This document shows, piece by piece, positions 35,172 to 43,842 of a stretch of 64,000 nt of DNA. The DNA comes from an uncultured Lachnospiraceae bacterium (GTDB lineage: Bacteria > Bacillota > Clostridia > Lachnospirales > Lachnospiraceae): the NCBI GenBank assembly GCA_910585345.1, contig CAJUDS010000001.1, positions 237,108-301,107 of the forward strand, in the 5' to 3' direction. A program made the translations under genes and the position numbers. The number at the start of each line of letters is the position of its first letter. The stretch's first letter is position 1. The notes beneath the pieces were generated by a model. The model worked only from the letters and a program-made list of their open reading frames with translations. It ran no database searches and was not told the DNA's origin.

Positions 35172-37637
35172 TTATAGATCCAGTATGCGCCTTGTCAGCC
35201 GTACCGCTTCGGCCGCATCCGCAGAATAGCCGTCCGCGCCGATCTCATCCGCATAATCCTGCGTAATAACCGCCCCGCCGATAATAATTTTTGCCTTGCT
35301 GCCCCTTTCCCGCGCATACGCAATGACATGCCGCATCTCCTGCATGGTAGTCGTCATAAGCGCGGACAATGCGATCACACTGGCCTGATTTTTCTCGGCT
35401 TCTTCCACTATGATTTCTTTGGCAACATCCTTTCCCAGATCAATCACCTGGAAACCATGATTTTTTAACATCAGCGCTACCAGATTTTTTCCGATATCAT
35501 GGATATCGCCTTTGACTGTGGCGATTACCACAGTTGGCAGCGACTGCCTGTTGCCGTCCGCCATCAAAAGCGGCTCCAGATATTCGATGGCCAGCTTCAT
35601 CGCCTCGGCGCCCGCAATCAGCTGGGGCAGAAAATACTTTCCGCTGTCAAACAACTCTCCTACCGCATTGATACCGGGCAGCAATGCGGTATCCAGCACT
35701 GCCTTGGCATCCAGTCCCTCTGAAAGCGCAGCCTTAGTCAATTCCACGATTCCTCTTTTATTGCCCTTCAGCACGGCCTCCTTTACACGACCCGCCGCAT
35801 CTGTGCATACCTCCGCAGACAATGGTTCACCGCTCTTTTTTTCCGCGCCCATCTCCGCGTACTTTCTGACAGCTTCCTTTTCTGCCGGCACAGCGGCCCT
35901 CCAGGCTTCCATTCTCTCGATATACCGGATATCCGCGCCTTCTTTCCGCAGCAGCAGGTCGGACGCCATCGCGCAGTTTACAAGCAGATCCTGAGACGGA
36001 TTGGCAATCGCCATCGTCAGTCCGGCCTGTATCGCCATCGTCAAAAAAGCTGTGTTGACAAAGCTCCGTTCAGGAAGCCCAAATGAAATATTAGACAGAC
36101 CGCATATCGTGGCCAGACCTTTATCCTTACAGTAGCGGATTGTCTCCAGCGTCTCCAACGCCGCCTGCGGATTGGCTCCCACCGTAGCCACAAGGCCGTC
36201 TACTATAATATCTTCTTTTTTCATACCCAGTTCATAGGCGCGGGCTGTGATTTTCCTGATGATCGAAATCTTTTCGTCCATATTTTTCGGCAGCCCTTCG
36301 TCCGACAACGGAAGCAGAATAAACATGGCCCCATATTTTTTTACGATGGGCAGCAGTCTTTCAAACTTCTCTTTCTCATAGGAAACCGAATTCACCAGAG
36401 CTCTCCCCGGATAACGCCGCAGCGACGCTTCGAGCACATCAATATGACTGGAATCAATGGCAAGCGGCAGCGATGTCACCCCTGACACTTCCGAAATCGC
36501 CTGCAGCATCATCGCCTTTTCATCGATGCCGCTCATCCCCATATTGATATCAATCACTCCGGCGCCGCACGCCTCCTGCTCTTCTGCGAAGGAAAGCGCC
36601 ATATCCAGCTTTCCTTCCCGCAGCTGCGCCTGCAGTTTTTTCTTACCGGTAGGATTGATCCGTTCTCCTACGACAATAAAAGGATCGTCCAGCCCAAAAG
36701 AAAGTGTCCGCCGTTCGGATGTAAGATAACGGCAGCCTGTCCTCTCCCGTTTTGTCACGGACATGTCCTTTGTATTGTTTACCAGTGTCCCGATATACCG
36801 CGGCGTTGTACCACAGCAGCCTCCCAGAATGGACGCCCCGGCCCGCACCAGCTCCGCCATTTCCCTTCCGAAGGTTTCCGCGTCCATATCATAAACCGTA
36901 CTGCCGTCTCTATCCAGCGACGGCAGCCCCGCATTCGGTTTGGCAATCAGCGGAACGGTCGTCACTTCCGCCATCTGCCGGATGATCTGCGCCATCCGGT
37001 CCGGTCCGGTCGAGCAGTTGGCGCCGATTGCCGCGGCGCCAAGACTCTCAAGCACAATCGCCGCTGTCCTGGCATCCGTCCCGAATAAACTTCTTCCGTC
37101 CGTTTCAAAAGTCATCGTCACCATCACAGGCAGATCACATACTTCCTTTGCCGCAATCAATGCCGCCCGGGACTCTTGCAGGCTCATCATCGTTTCCACT
37201 ACGAACAAATCCACACCGGCTTCCAAACAGTACGTAATCTGTTCCTTATACACATCGACCAGTTCTTCAAAATCCAATGTCCCCATAGGAGCAAGCTGCC
37301 TGCCGGTCATCGTCAAATCACCCGCTACAAAAGCGTTTTGTCCTGCCGCCTCCCTGGAAATGCCGACCAGTCTTTGATTGATTTCCTTTGTCCGGCTGTC
37401 CAGTCCGTATTCGGCCAATTTTATTCTGTTGCTTGTAAAAGTTGGCGCATATATGATATCGCTTCCCGCCGCAATATATTCTTTCTGCAGTTCCTTCATA
37501 ATTTCAGGATATTCGAGAATCCAGCTTTCCGGACATATGCCGGAAGGCATCCCTCTGCGAATCAAGTTTGACCCGGTGGCGCCATCCAGATAAATTATTT
37601 TTTTACTGCATAATTCATAAAATTTTTTCTTTGTCAT
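35172..37637 (-). CDS. metH: Cobalamin-dependent methionine synthase (no activation domain)
   Basis: 821 residues, against about 1,230 in E. coli. Order: homocysteine methyltransferase barrel (1-~295, zinc ligands in GANCSTGP and GGCCGTTP), pterin-binding domain (~320-590, GERINPTGKKK), B12 cap and B12-binding domain (~600-821, with the cobalamin His in VKGDIHDIGKNLV). The C-terminal SAM-dependent reactivation domain is missing, as is usual in Lachnospiraceae, where a separate activating protein is expected. AGAAGGA precedes the ATG. A candidate promoter is at 37690-37717. Confidence 0.93.
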   Translation of the reverse strand: MTKKKFYELCSKKIIYLDGATGSNLIRRGMPSGICPESWILEYPEIMKELQKEYIAAGSDIIYAPTFTSNRIKLAEYGLDSRTKEINQRLVGISREAAGQNAFVAGDLTMTGRQLAPMGTLDFEELVDVYKEQITYCLEAGVDLFVVETMMSLQESRAALIAAKEVCDLPVMVTMTFETDGRSLFGTDARTAAIVLESLGAAAIGANCSTGPDRMAQIIRQMAEVTTVPLIAKPNAGLPSLDRDGSTVYDMDAETFGREMAELVRAGASILGGCCGTTPRYIGTLVNNTKDMSVTKRERTGCRYLTSERRTLSFGLDDPFIVVGERINPTGKKKLQAQLREGKLDMALSFAEEQEACGAGVIDINMGMSGIDEKAMMLQAISEVSGVTSLPLAIDSSHIDVLEASLRRYPGRALVNSVSYEKEKFERLLPIVKKYGAMFILLPLSDEGLPKNMDEKISIIRKITARAYELGMKKEDIIVDGLVATVGANPQAALETLETIRYCKDKGLATICGLSNISFGLPERSFVNTAFLTMAIQAGLTMAIANPSQDLLVNCAMASDLLLRKEGADIRYIERMEAWRAAVPAEKEAVRKYAEMGAEKKSGEPLSAEVCTDAAGRVKEAVLKGNKRGIVELTKAALSEGLDAKAVLDTALLPGINAVGELFDSGKYFLPQLIAGAEAMKLAIEYLEPLLMADGNRQSLPTVVIATVKGDIHDIGKNLVALMLKNHGFQVIDLGKDVAKEIIVEEAEKNQASVIALSALMTTTMQEMRHVIAYARERGSKAKIIIGGAVITQDYADEIGADGYSADAAEAVRLTRRILDL

Positions 37638-38046
37638 TTGATATCCTTCTCACAGTGTATCTTTCATGCAATCCTGCTTATACTAACGTATTGTATCATT
37701 CCTTTTCAAACAGTCATACGTCATGCATGGAAATAATACAACACACCAGATGCAGATAGATACATTCAATCATAGCATGGTTTTTTTGATTTCTCAATGT
37801 AAAAATGATTTCTTGCATTCCCGCCGTACATTCCTGTCTGAAAATGGACTGCGGATTTGCAGAAAGATACTTTTAACTGATGTGTGAATAATTGACACGA
37901 AATCCACGCAATATGCTATTTTCCTGAAAATGCGGAAACGCAAGACACTTTATCGTTGCTTTCATTGATTGAATGTGATAAATTGAAAGAGTGATTTTAT
38001 GGAAACAGAGGTAAATTCAGGTATTCCGATTGGGGAGGACTATGAT
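37638..38046. other. Gap between metH and the lipoprotein gene
   Basis: About 400 nt between divergent genes. Near metH there is a candidate minus-strand promoter, ATGACT (37712-37717), 16-nt spacer, TACAAT (37690-37695, extended -10). A TTGACA at 37892-37897 (plus) has no good -10 at standard spacing. I see no SAM- or B12-riboswitch core. The rest is AT-rich and without a recognised feature. Confidence 0.5.
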
Positions 38047-38658
38047 TTGAAAAAATTGATTTCTACATTGGCCGTGCTTTTTCTTCTCGCTTTCCTGACA
38101 GGCTGCGGAAAAAAAGACGACGAACTGGAACAATACAAAGCGCAAATGAGTGCGTTTACCAATAAAATCAATGAACTGGGGACGTCGATCGACAACATCG
38201 ACCCCGCATCCGAAACCCGCACGCAGGAACTTCTGCAATATCTGGATGAAATGGACGCGGCTTTTGCGGAAATGGGCGCCATGGAGGTTCCGGAACAGTT
38301 TGCCAACATTGACGAACTTGCGGACGATGCCAGTGCAAATCTTTCCAAATCCGTATCACTCTATCACCAGGCGTTCGACGACGACAGCGAATATGACCCC
38401 GATCTTGTCAATGGGCTTGTAGACGCCGCTCTCGAATATTATAGCCGTGCTTTCAAGCGTCTCGGCTATATCGGAACAATTCTGCAGGGCGAGCTTCCTG
38501 AAGATGAAACGATTACGATTATTCATGAAAGCGACGAACAGGAGGACCAAAGCGATTCCGGAGACGATAATGTTCCGGAAGATGCGGAAAGTGAAATTTC
38601 TCCCGAAGATAACGGTGAAAACGGTGAAGCAGAAACAACGGAAGATTCTGTCGGATAA
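38047..38658 (+). CDS. Acidic lipoprotein of unknown function
   Basis: 203 residues if translation starts at the TTG at 38047, which has GGGGAGG 8 nt upstream and gives a textbook lipoprotein signal (KKLISTLAVLFLLAFLTGC, lipid-modified Cys at 20). The ATG at 37999 lacks a site and would add 16 residues that spoil the signal. The mature part is helical, with a coiled-coil-like region to about 165, then a very acidic low-complexity tail (Glu/Asp/Ser/Asn-rich). Anchored outside the cell. The family is not recognised. Its 3' end converges on the C39-like gene, 17 nt apart. Confidence 0.75.
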   Translation: MKKLISTLAVLFLLAFLTGCGKKDDELEQYKAQMSAFTNKINELGTSIDNIDPASETRTQELLQYLDEMDAAFAEMGAMEVPEQFANIDELADDASANLSKSVSLYHQAFDDDSEYDPDLVNGLVDAALEYYSRAFKRLGYIGTILQGELPEDETITIIHESDEQEDQSDSGDDNVPEDAESEISPEDNGENGEAETTEDSVG

Positions 38659-38675
38659 GTCAACCCCCGGCCTGC

Positions 38676-39317
38676 TCACTTCCCGCAAAAATAAACTGCG
38701 CGCACGGCATATGCCCTGTTTCCGAAAACAGAAAGGGAAACTGGAGCCTCCTTTTCAGACATGGGATCCATACACAGATAGCCGTTTTCATCCGTACCAA
38801 CCAATAAAACCCAATGATATGCGCCATAACCACCCATACGGACTTTAACCACGGGAAATATCCCCTGCGATAAAAACAGATCAATCTCATCCGTCTCTAC
38901 AGAACCGGCTACATAACTTTCCGTTCCGGGCACTGCCGTTTTAATCCTGTCCCAGATCACCGCCCCTTGCTCCGTATAAGCATCCGCCTCTGAAAATGCC
39001 TTATTCAGCTCGCCTGCAGTCATATAAAAATCCATTTCCAGCGCAATCGCCTGCATATCCAGACCTGCCGCCAGCGCACATACAAGACAGCCGGAAGAAG
39101 CCATCGTATCCTTCGCCTGACCCAGGTGATCGCCTGCCCACGCAGGATGACGCTGCATAAAATAGACCACCTCTGGAAGTTCCTGCTTTTGCTCCGGTAA
39201 AAGAAGCTCACCGGCCGCATTTCTGCCCCGTATTAATAAGACAGCGGCCACCAGCAGACAAATACACACGGCGGCACGCCGCCGCGTTCTCCGGCCTTTT
39301 TTCCTATGCATTTCCAT
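38676..39317 (-). CDS. C39-like (papain-fold) secreted or anchored protein
   Basis: 213 residues from MEMHRKKG (GGAAG 7 nt upstream). A very basic N-terminus (RKKGRRTRRR) precedes a signal-anchor helix. The body resembles the peptidase_C39_2 fold: SSGCLVCALAAGLD with a candidate catalytic Cys, and GAYHWVLLVG with the His, followed by YLCMDPM. Overlaps the end of the upstream gene by 14 nt, so the two are translationally coupled. Substrate unknown; extracellular proteolysis or wall-peptide processing is inference. Confidence 0.7.
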   Translation of the reverse strand: MEMHRKKGRRTRRRAAVCICLLVAAVLLIRGRNAAGELLLPEQKQELPEVVYFMQRHPAWAGDHLGQAKDTMASSGCLVCALAAGLDMQAIALEMDFYMTAGELNKAFSEADAYTEQGAVIWDRIKTAVPGTESYVAGSVETDEIDLFLSQGIFPVVKVRMGGYGAYHWVLLVGTDENGYLCMDPMSEKEAPVSLSVFGNRAYAVRAVYFCGK

Positions 39318-39777
39318 ACAGTTTCTTCCATGCATTCTGATAAGCCTTTTTTAAAGGCTTTTCACTGCACTCCATATCTCTGAAAAACAGCCGGTCTTCC
39401 TTTCCTTCTCCATCTATATAGGTAACAATCAGCAGTTTCACGCGTGTTTTGGCTTTACCGGAACCTAAAAATACCTGAAACCCCGCCAATGCGCCAAGGA
39501 AGGAAACAACTGCCGCCTGCAGCGCCGTATAATCGCTTCCCGGGACATCCCGCTCATTGCTGTCAACCCTTGTCTCCATCTGCTTGATTTGTCCGATTGT
39601 TAATGCAAAGTGTTCTTTGTATGTATCATCATAGTTATCTTCCAAAACATACAGATGTCTGTCTGTCATCAAAACTTCGCACATACAGTCCGGATAAGAA
39701 TTATTGGGAGGCACCAGACGCGCCGTAAGCTGCGCAAGCACCTTTTCCTGCCGATACTTTCCAATTCTGTCTGTCAT
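39304..39777 (-). CDS. Protein of unknown function coupled to the C39-like gene
   Basis: 157 residues, MTDRIGKYRQEKVLAQLTARLVPP..., mixed alpha/beta. A central hydrophobic stretch (ALQAAVVSFLGALAGFQVFLG, about 85-105) may be a membrane helix or a buried core. The beta-rich flanks (HLYVLEDNY, VKLLIVTYID) could form a PH-like fold, which would need a fold prediction. Its end overlaps the C39-like gene by 14 nt. The repeat element copy B lies directly upstream. Confidence 0.65.
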   Translation of the reverse strand: MTDRIGKYRQEKVLAQLTARLVPPNNSYPDCMCEVLMTDRHLYVLEDNYDDTYKEHFALTIGQIKQMETRVDSNERDVPGSDYTALQAAVVSFLGALAGFQVFLGSGKAKTRVKLLIVTYIDGEGKEDRLFFRDMECSEKPLKKAYQNAWKKLYGNA

Positions 39778-39827
39778 CCTCTGTCAACTCCCCTTTCAAA
39801 TGTTGAAATACCTGTCTTTGTTTTATC

Positions 39828-39921
39828 GGAAACGACTTTAGTTGTTTCCGTTTGCATCATCCGCATGCTGCGAAGGCAGTGAACTTCTCTATGCAAACGT
39901 GTGCGTCCATTATCGTAACGT
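39828..39921 (-). repeat. 95-nt structured repeat element, copy B
   Basis: Reverse complement of copy A (27468-27562), 77 of 91 aligned positions identical. On the minus strand: outer stem CGTTTGCAT / ATGCAAACG (9 bp perfect), inner hairpin TTCGCA-GCA-TGCGGA, then GGAAACAAC-TAAA-GTCGTTTCC. One outer pair has changed in a compensating way between copies (T-A here, C-G in A), but two outer pairs are broken in A. It lies about 50 nt upstream of the gene at 39304-39777 and downstream of the GGGtGRT terminator region. Confidence 0.65.
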
Positions 39922-39951
39922 TTTCTTCACATACAAGCGTAAGTCTTACAA

Positions 39952-39986
39952 CAGAAAGGTACCGCAATCCCAATGATTACGGTACC
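39952..39986 (-). terminator. Terminator after the GGGtGRT gene
   Basis: Minus-strand GGTACCGTAATC-ATTGG-GATTGCGGTACC stem (39958-39986), 12 bp with one wobble, then TTTCTG. A second GC-rich hairpin (GGGCGCAGGCGCCC) lies between it and the stop codon. Confidence 0.75.
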
Positions 39987-40022
39987 CTCAAGCCTTCGGG
40001 CGCCTGCGCCCGCAGATTAAAT

Positions 40023-41033
40023 TCAGAACTTTCCTTCGTTTGCTGCTTCCTCAATCGAAACGGCAACTGCAACGGTAGCGCCAACCATAGGATTGTTGCC
40101 CATACCAATCAATCCCATCATTTCCACATGAGCAGGTACTGAGGAAGAACCTGCAAACTGTGCGTCAGAATGCATACGTCCCAATGTATCCGTGAAACCA
40201 TAGGAAGCAGGACCTGCAGCCATATTATCAGGATGAAGCGTACGTCCTGTACCGCCGCCGGAAGCTACGGAGAAATATTTTTTGCCGGCTTCCGTTCTCT
40301 CTTTCTTATACGTTCCTGCTACCGGATGCTGAAATCTGGTAGGATTGGTAGAGTTACCTGTAATCGATACGTCTACGTTCTCTTTCCACATGATCGCCAC
40401 GCCTTCAGGAACCGAATTTGCACCATAGCAGTTTACTTTTGAACGAAGCCCTTCCGAATAAGGTGTCCTGCTGATCTCCTTTACTTCGTTTGTATAAGGA
40501 TCATATTCCGTCTCTACGAATGTAAAACCGTTGATGCGGGAAATAATCAGCGCCGCATCTTTTCCAAGACCGTTCAGAATAACACGCAGCGGTTTCTTAC
40601 GAACTTTGTTTGCTTTCTCAGCGATACCGATAGCGCCTTCTGCAGCGGCAAAGGATTCATGTCCTGCCAAAAACGCGAAGCAGTCCGTATCCTCCTCCAG
40701 AAGCATCTTTCCCAGATTGCCGTGTCCAAGACCTACCTTACGGGTATCCGCAACGGAACCGGGAATACAAAAAGCCTGAAGACCTTCACCGATGGCTGCT
40801 GCTGCATCTGCCGCCTTTTTGCAGCCTTTTTTGATTGCGATAGCCGCGCCTACCGTATAAGCCCAGCAGGCATTCTCAAAACAGATCGGCTGGATTTTCT
40901 TTACCTGGTCATATACATCAAGTCCGGCATCTTTTGTGATCTTTTCCGCTTCTTCAATGGAAGAGATGCCATAGCTGCTTAATACACCATTGATTTTATC
41001 AATACGTCTCTCATATGATTCAAATAATGCCAT
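40023..41033 (-). CDS. GGGtGRT family protein
   Basis: 336 residues, matching the conserved family named for its GGGtGRT motif (here SGGGTGRTLHPDNMAAGPASYG near residue 265). Other conserved stretches: CFENACWAYTVGAAIA, GLGHGNLGKMLLEEDTDCFAFLAGHESFAAAEGAIG, and HVEMMGLIGMGNNPMVGATVAVAV. No signal or membrane segment. It is 15 nt after the Fe-S scaffold-like gene, an arrangement I recall as recurrent in anaerobes, which suggests a joint role in a metal or Fe-S process. Biochemical activity is unknown to me. Confidence 0.85.
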   Translation of the reverse strand: MALFESYERRIDKINGVLSSYGISSIEEAEKITKDAGLDVYDQVKKIQPICFENACWAYTVGAAIAIKKGCKKAADAAAAIGEGLQAFCIPGSVADTRKVGLGHGNLGKMLLEEDTDCFAFLAGHESFAAAEGAIGIAEKANKVRKKPLRVILNGLGKDAALIISRINGFTFVETEYDPYTNEVKEISRTPYSEGLRSKVNCYGANSVPEGVAIMWKENVDVSITGNSTNPTRFQHPVAGTYKKERTEAGKKYFSVASGGGTGRTLHPDNMAAGPASYGFTDTLGRMHSDAQFAGSSSVPAHVEMMGLIGMGNNPMVGATVAVAVSIEEAANEGKF

Positions 41034-41048
41034 TATATTGTCCTCCTC

Positions 41049-41741
41049 TTATTCTACTCGTGGATCGATAATCTTAACAGCATCGTCAACACGTCCATAC
41101 TGTCCGCATGCTTTTTCATAAGCTGTATTCGGATCATCACCCTTCTTGATAAAGTCTGTCATCTTGCCAAGGCTTACAAATTTATAGCCAATGATCTGGT
41201 CATCTTTGTCAAGCGCGATGCCTGTTACATAACCTTCAGCCATCTCAAGATAGCGGGGACCCTTCTTTAATGTACCATACATTGTACCAACCTGGCTTCT
41301 GAGTCCTTTTCCAAGATCCTCAAGACCTGCACCCACCGGAAGACCGTCCTCGGAAAAAGCGGACTGCGTACGTCCATAAACAATCTGCAGGAACAGCTCT
41401 CTCATTGCCGTGTTGATTGCATCACATACAAGATCAGTATTCAGAGCTTCCATAACAGTCAGACCCGGCAGAATCTCGGAGGCCATAGCTGCGGAATGGG
41501 TCATGCCTGAGCAGCCAATTGTCTCTACCAGTGCTTCCTGGATGATTCCTTCCTTTACATTGAGTGTTAATTTGCAGGCACCCTGCTGCGGAGCACACCA
41601 GCCCACGCCATGCGTCAGACCGGAAATATCTTCCACTTTTTTCGCCTGAACCCATTTCGCTTCTTCCGGGATCGGAGCACAGCCATGATGAACGCCCTGT
41701 GCCACACAAGTCATTTCTTCCACTTCTTTTGAATAAATCAT
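41049..41741 (-). CDS. Iron-sulfur cluster scaffold-like protein (IscU/NifU-related)
   Basis: 230 residues from MIYSKEVEEMTC (AAAGGAG upstream; the longer frame to 41852 is not supported). NifU/IscU-like features: GWCAPQQGACKLTLNVKEGIIQEALVETIGCSG and the segment SAAMASEILPG, with Cys positions suitable for cluster binding. It is longer than IscU by a ~100-residue C-terminal extension. It is paired with the GGGtGRT gene, with no iscS nearby. Probably a specialised scaffold rather than the housekeeping one; inference from context. Confidence 0.75.
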   Translation of the reverse strand: MIYSKEVEEMTCVAQGVHHGCAPIPEEAKWVQAKKVEDISGLTHGVGWCAPQQGACKLTLNVKEGIIQEALVETIGCSGMTHSAAMASEILPGLTVMEALNTDLVCDAINTAMRELFLQIVYGRTQSAFSEDGLPVGAGLEDLGKGLRSQVGTMYGTLKKGPRYLEMAEGYVTGIALDKDDQIIGYKFVSLGKMTDFIKKGDDPNTAYEKACGQYGRVDDAVKIIDPRVE

Positions 41742-41975
41742 GTGAAAACTCCTTTCAATATGTAAATTATTATTTCTATAGCAAACGAATGGAACGCGTT
41801 TACTATAACAAAATCCTGCCTTACACTGTGCGGAATTTTGTCTGAATCGCAATTATTATTTTCTCATACAATGGACAAAAAATCCAGTGTTTTTAAACAT
41901 ATTTATCAATCTGACCAGTAACGTATCATACCGGCCGGTCTGCAGCAGACAGTCTCTTCCGAAAAATCGACAAAG

Positions 41976-42770
41976 TCAGGACAATATCATTCTGTCATTG
42001 GCGAACTCTCCGCTGCTTGCTTCCTCAAACTTGGCAAGCAGATCGGATACATGAAGATTCTTTTTCTCTTCTCCCGCCACATCATAAATAATCCGGCCCT
42101 CATGCATCATGATCAGACGATTGCCCAGACGGATAGCATCCTTCATATTGTGGGTTACCATCAACGCTGTCAGTCTGCTGTCATTGATCATCTTTTCCGT
42201 CAGCTCCAAAACCGTTTTCGCCGTTTTGGGATCCAGAGCCGCAGTATGCTCGTCCAGAAGAAGCAGTTTCGGCTCTATCAGGGTCGCCATCAAGAGTGTC
42301 AGCGCCTGCCGCTGCCCGCCGGAAAGAAGCCCTACCTTGGATGTCATACGGGATTCCAGACCCAGATTGAGAATCCTCAGTTTTCCGGCATAGATTTCTC
42401 TTTCCTTTTTCGTCACGCCCCAGCGCAACGTGCGCCTTTGGCCTCTCCGATATGCCAGCGCGAGGTTTTCTATAATCTGCATACCTGCCGCAGTCCCGCG
42501 CATGGGATCCTGAAATACTCTGCCGATATACTTCGCGCGGGCATGCTCCGGCTGTCTGGAAATATTTACGCCGTCAATTTCAATCTTTCCATTATCAATG
42601 GGATATACCCCTGCAATCATATTCAGAAGCGTGGACTTTCCCGCGCCGTTGCCACCGATAACCGTTACGAAGTCGCCTGGCGCAAGATGCAGGTCAAGAC
42701 CGCACAAGGCCTGTTTTTCATTGATCGTTCCTTTATTAAAAGTTTTATACACATTACGGACTGTCAGCAT
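41976..42770 (-). CDS. ABC transporter ATP-binding protein (TrpXYZ-type importer)
   Basis: 264 residues from MLTVRNVYKTF (GAGGAGG upstream; the longer frame lies in the permease gene). Walker A GGNGAGKST, signature LLSGGQRQALTLLMA, Walker B LLLLDEHTAALD and the switch His in VTHNM are all intact. It overlaps the permease by 7 nt and completes the importer whose binding lipoprotein is at 43843. In streptococci and clostridia the homologous set is often assigned to tryptophan or related aromatic uptake; specificity here is not proven. Confidence 0.9.
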   Translation of the reverse strand: MLTVRNVYKTFNKGTINEKQALCGLDLHLAPGDFVTVIGGNGAGKSTLLNMIAGVYPIDNGKIEIDGVNISRQPEHARAKYIGRVFQDPMRGTAAGMQIIENLALAYRRGQRRTLRWGVTKKEREIYAGKLRILNLGLESRMTSKVGLLSGGQRQALTLLMATLIEPKLLLLDEHTAALDPKTAKTVLELTEKMINDSRLTALMVTHNMKDAIRLGNRLIMMHEGRIIYDVAGEEKKNLHVSDLLAKFEEASSGEFANDRMILS

Positions 42771-43687
42771 GTAGGTCCCTCCTCTGAATAAGATTTCCAG
42801 ATTTTCCATTTCCCGGAAGCCACCGGAATACAAAGAGCCAGCGCTACGATAACAGCGGAAAGAAGTTTCATATCGTTGGCATCCATACCAAGCTGCAGTA
42901 CAATTGCACGAATCAGAAAATATACGACGCATCCCACTACCGCGCTTGTCAGTTTGCTGCCGAACGCTTTCAGTTTCCCCATCAGCACATCGCCGATCAC
43001 AATTGCTGCCAGACCAATCACAATCGCGCCTGTGCCCATACCGATATCCGCATATTTCTGGCTCTGGCATACGAGACCGCCTGCCAGACCTACAAGTCCG
43101 TTGCTGACCATCAGCGCCAACAGCTTTGTAACTTTCGTATTCACCCCCAAAGCCCGGATCATATCTTCATTATTTCCCGTGGCACGCATGGAACTGCCGA
43201 TTTCCGTGCCAAAAAACCAATACAAAAATACAATGATCAAAACCGCAATCAGAATACCGATCACAAGCGATACTGCAGATTGTCTCACCGCAAAGAAATC
43301 TACAATTCTCGAAAAAATCGTATCCACTTTCAAAAGCGGCACGTTGCTCTTGCCCATAATACGCAAATTAACGGACCAAAGTCCGATCTGTGTTAAAATA
43401 CCCGCCAGAATCGCCGGTATATCAAACAGAGTATGTAACAGCCCGGTAACTGCGCCTGCCGCCATACCTGCAGCCGTAGCCAGTATCAGTGAAAGCAATG
43501 GGTCCATCCCCTTCTCCACGATCAGAACCGCACATACACAGCCTCCCAATGCAAAGCTTCCATCCACAGTCAAGTCCGCAATATCCAGTATCTTATAGGT
43601 GATATAAACACCGAGCACCATAATTCCCCACAGAACTCCCTGTGAAACGGCGCCCTGCATTGCGAGCATGATTCCGCCTATATTCAT
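42764..43687 (-). CDS. ABC transporter permease (TrpXYZ-type, branched-chain-like)
   Basis: 307 residues with eight or nine predicted helices. It is of the BPD_transp_2 / LivH-like type, with LDIADLTVDGSFALGG at the N-terminus and the coupling region SMRATGNNEDMIRALGVNT. A single permease gene implies a homodimer. It has its own promoter (43724-43752), downstream of the terminator that follows the binding-protein gene, so permease/ATPase can be expressed below the level of the binding protein. Confidence 0.9.
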   Translation of the reverse strand: MNIGGIMLAMQGAVSQGVLWGIMVLGVYITYKILDIADLTVDGSFALGGCVCAVLIVEKGMDPLLSLILATAAGMAAGAVTGLLHTLFDIPAILAGILTQIGLWSVNLRIMGKSNVPLLKVDTIFSRIVDFFAVRQSAVSLVIGILIAVLIIVFLYWFFGTEIGSSMRATGNNEDMIRALGVNTKVTKLLALMVSNGLVGLAGGLVCQSQKYADIGMGTGAIVIGLAAIVIGDVLMGKLKAFGSKLTSAVVGCVVYFLIRAIVLQLGMDANDMKLLSAVIVALALCIPVASGKWKIWKSYSEEGPTC

Positions 43688-43723
43688 CGTTTTCTCCTCC
43701 AGTCATCCTATCATACAATTGCT

Positions 43724-43752
43724 ATTTTACTGATTTCTCTCCGTTTATGCAA
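43724..43752 (-). promoter_or_regulatory. Promoter of the permease-ATPase pair
   Basis: Minus-strand TTGCAT (43747-43752), 17-nt spacer, TAAAAT (43724-43729), about 37 nt before the permease ATG. Confidence 0.6.
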
Positions 43753-43798
43753 GTCTTTTCTCCTTTAAAGCACAAAATCAGAAATTTTTCCCCTACGG

Positions 43799-43827
43799 CA
43801 AAACAGGCTCCCACATGTGAGAGCCTG
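43799..43827 (-). terminator. Terminator after the binding-protein gene
   Basis: Minus-strand CAGGCTC / GAGCCTG stem (43821-43827 with 43804-43810), extended by a CACATGTG dyad in the loop, then TTTT. It probably reduces read-through into the permease. Confidence 0.7.
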
Positions 43828-43842
43828 CCCCTGTATCTGCCA

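Noticed and set aside
37638..37998. SAM or cobalamin riboswitch before metH
   Set aside because: No recognisable riboswitch core on the minus strand; a plain promoter lies 50-80 nt before the ATG.
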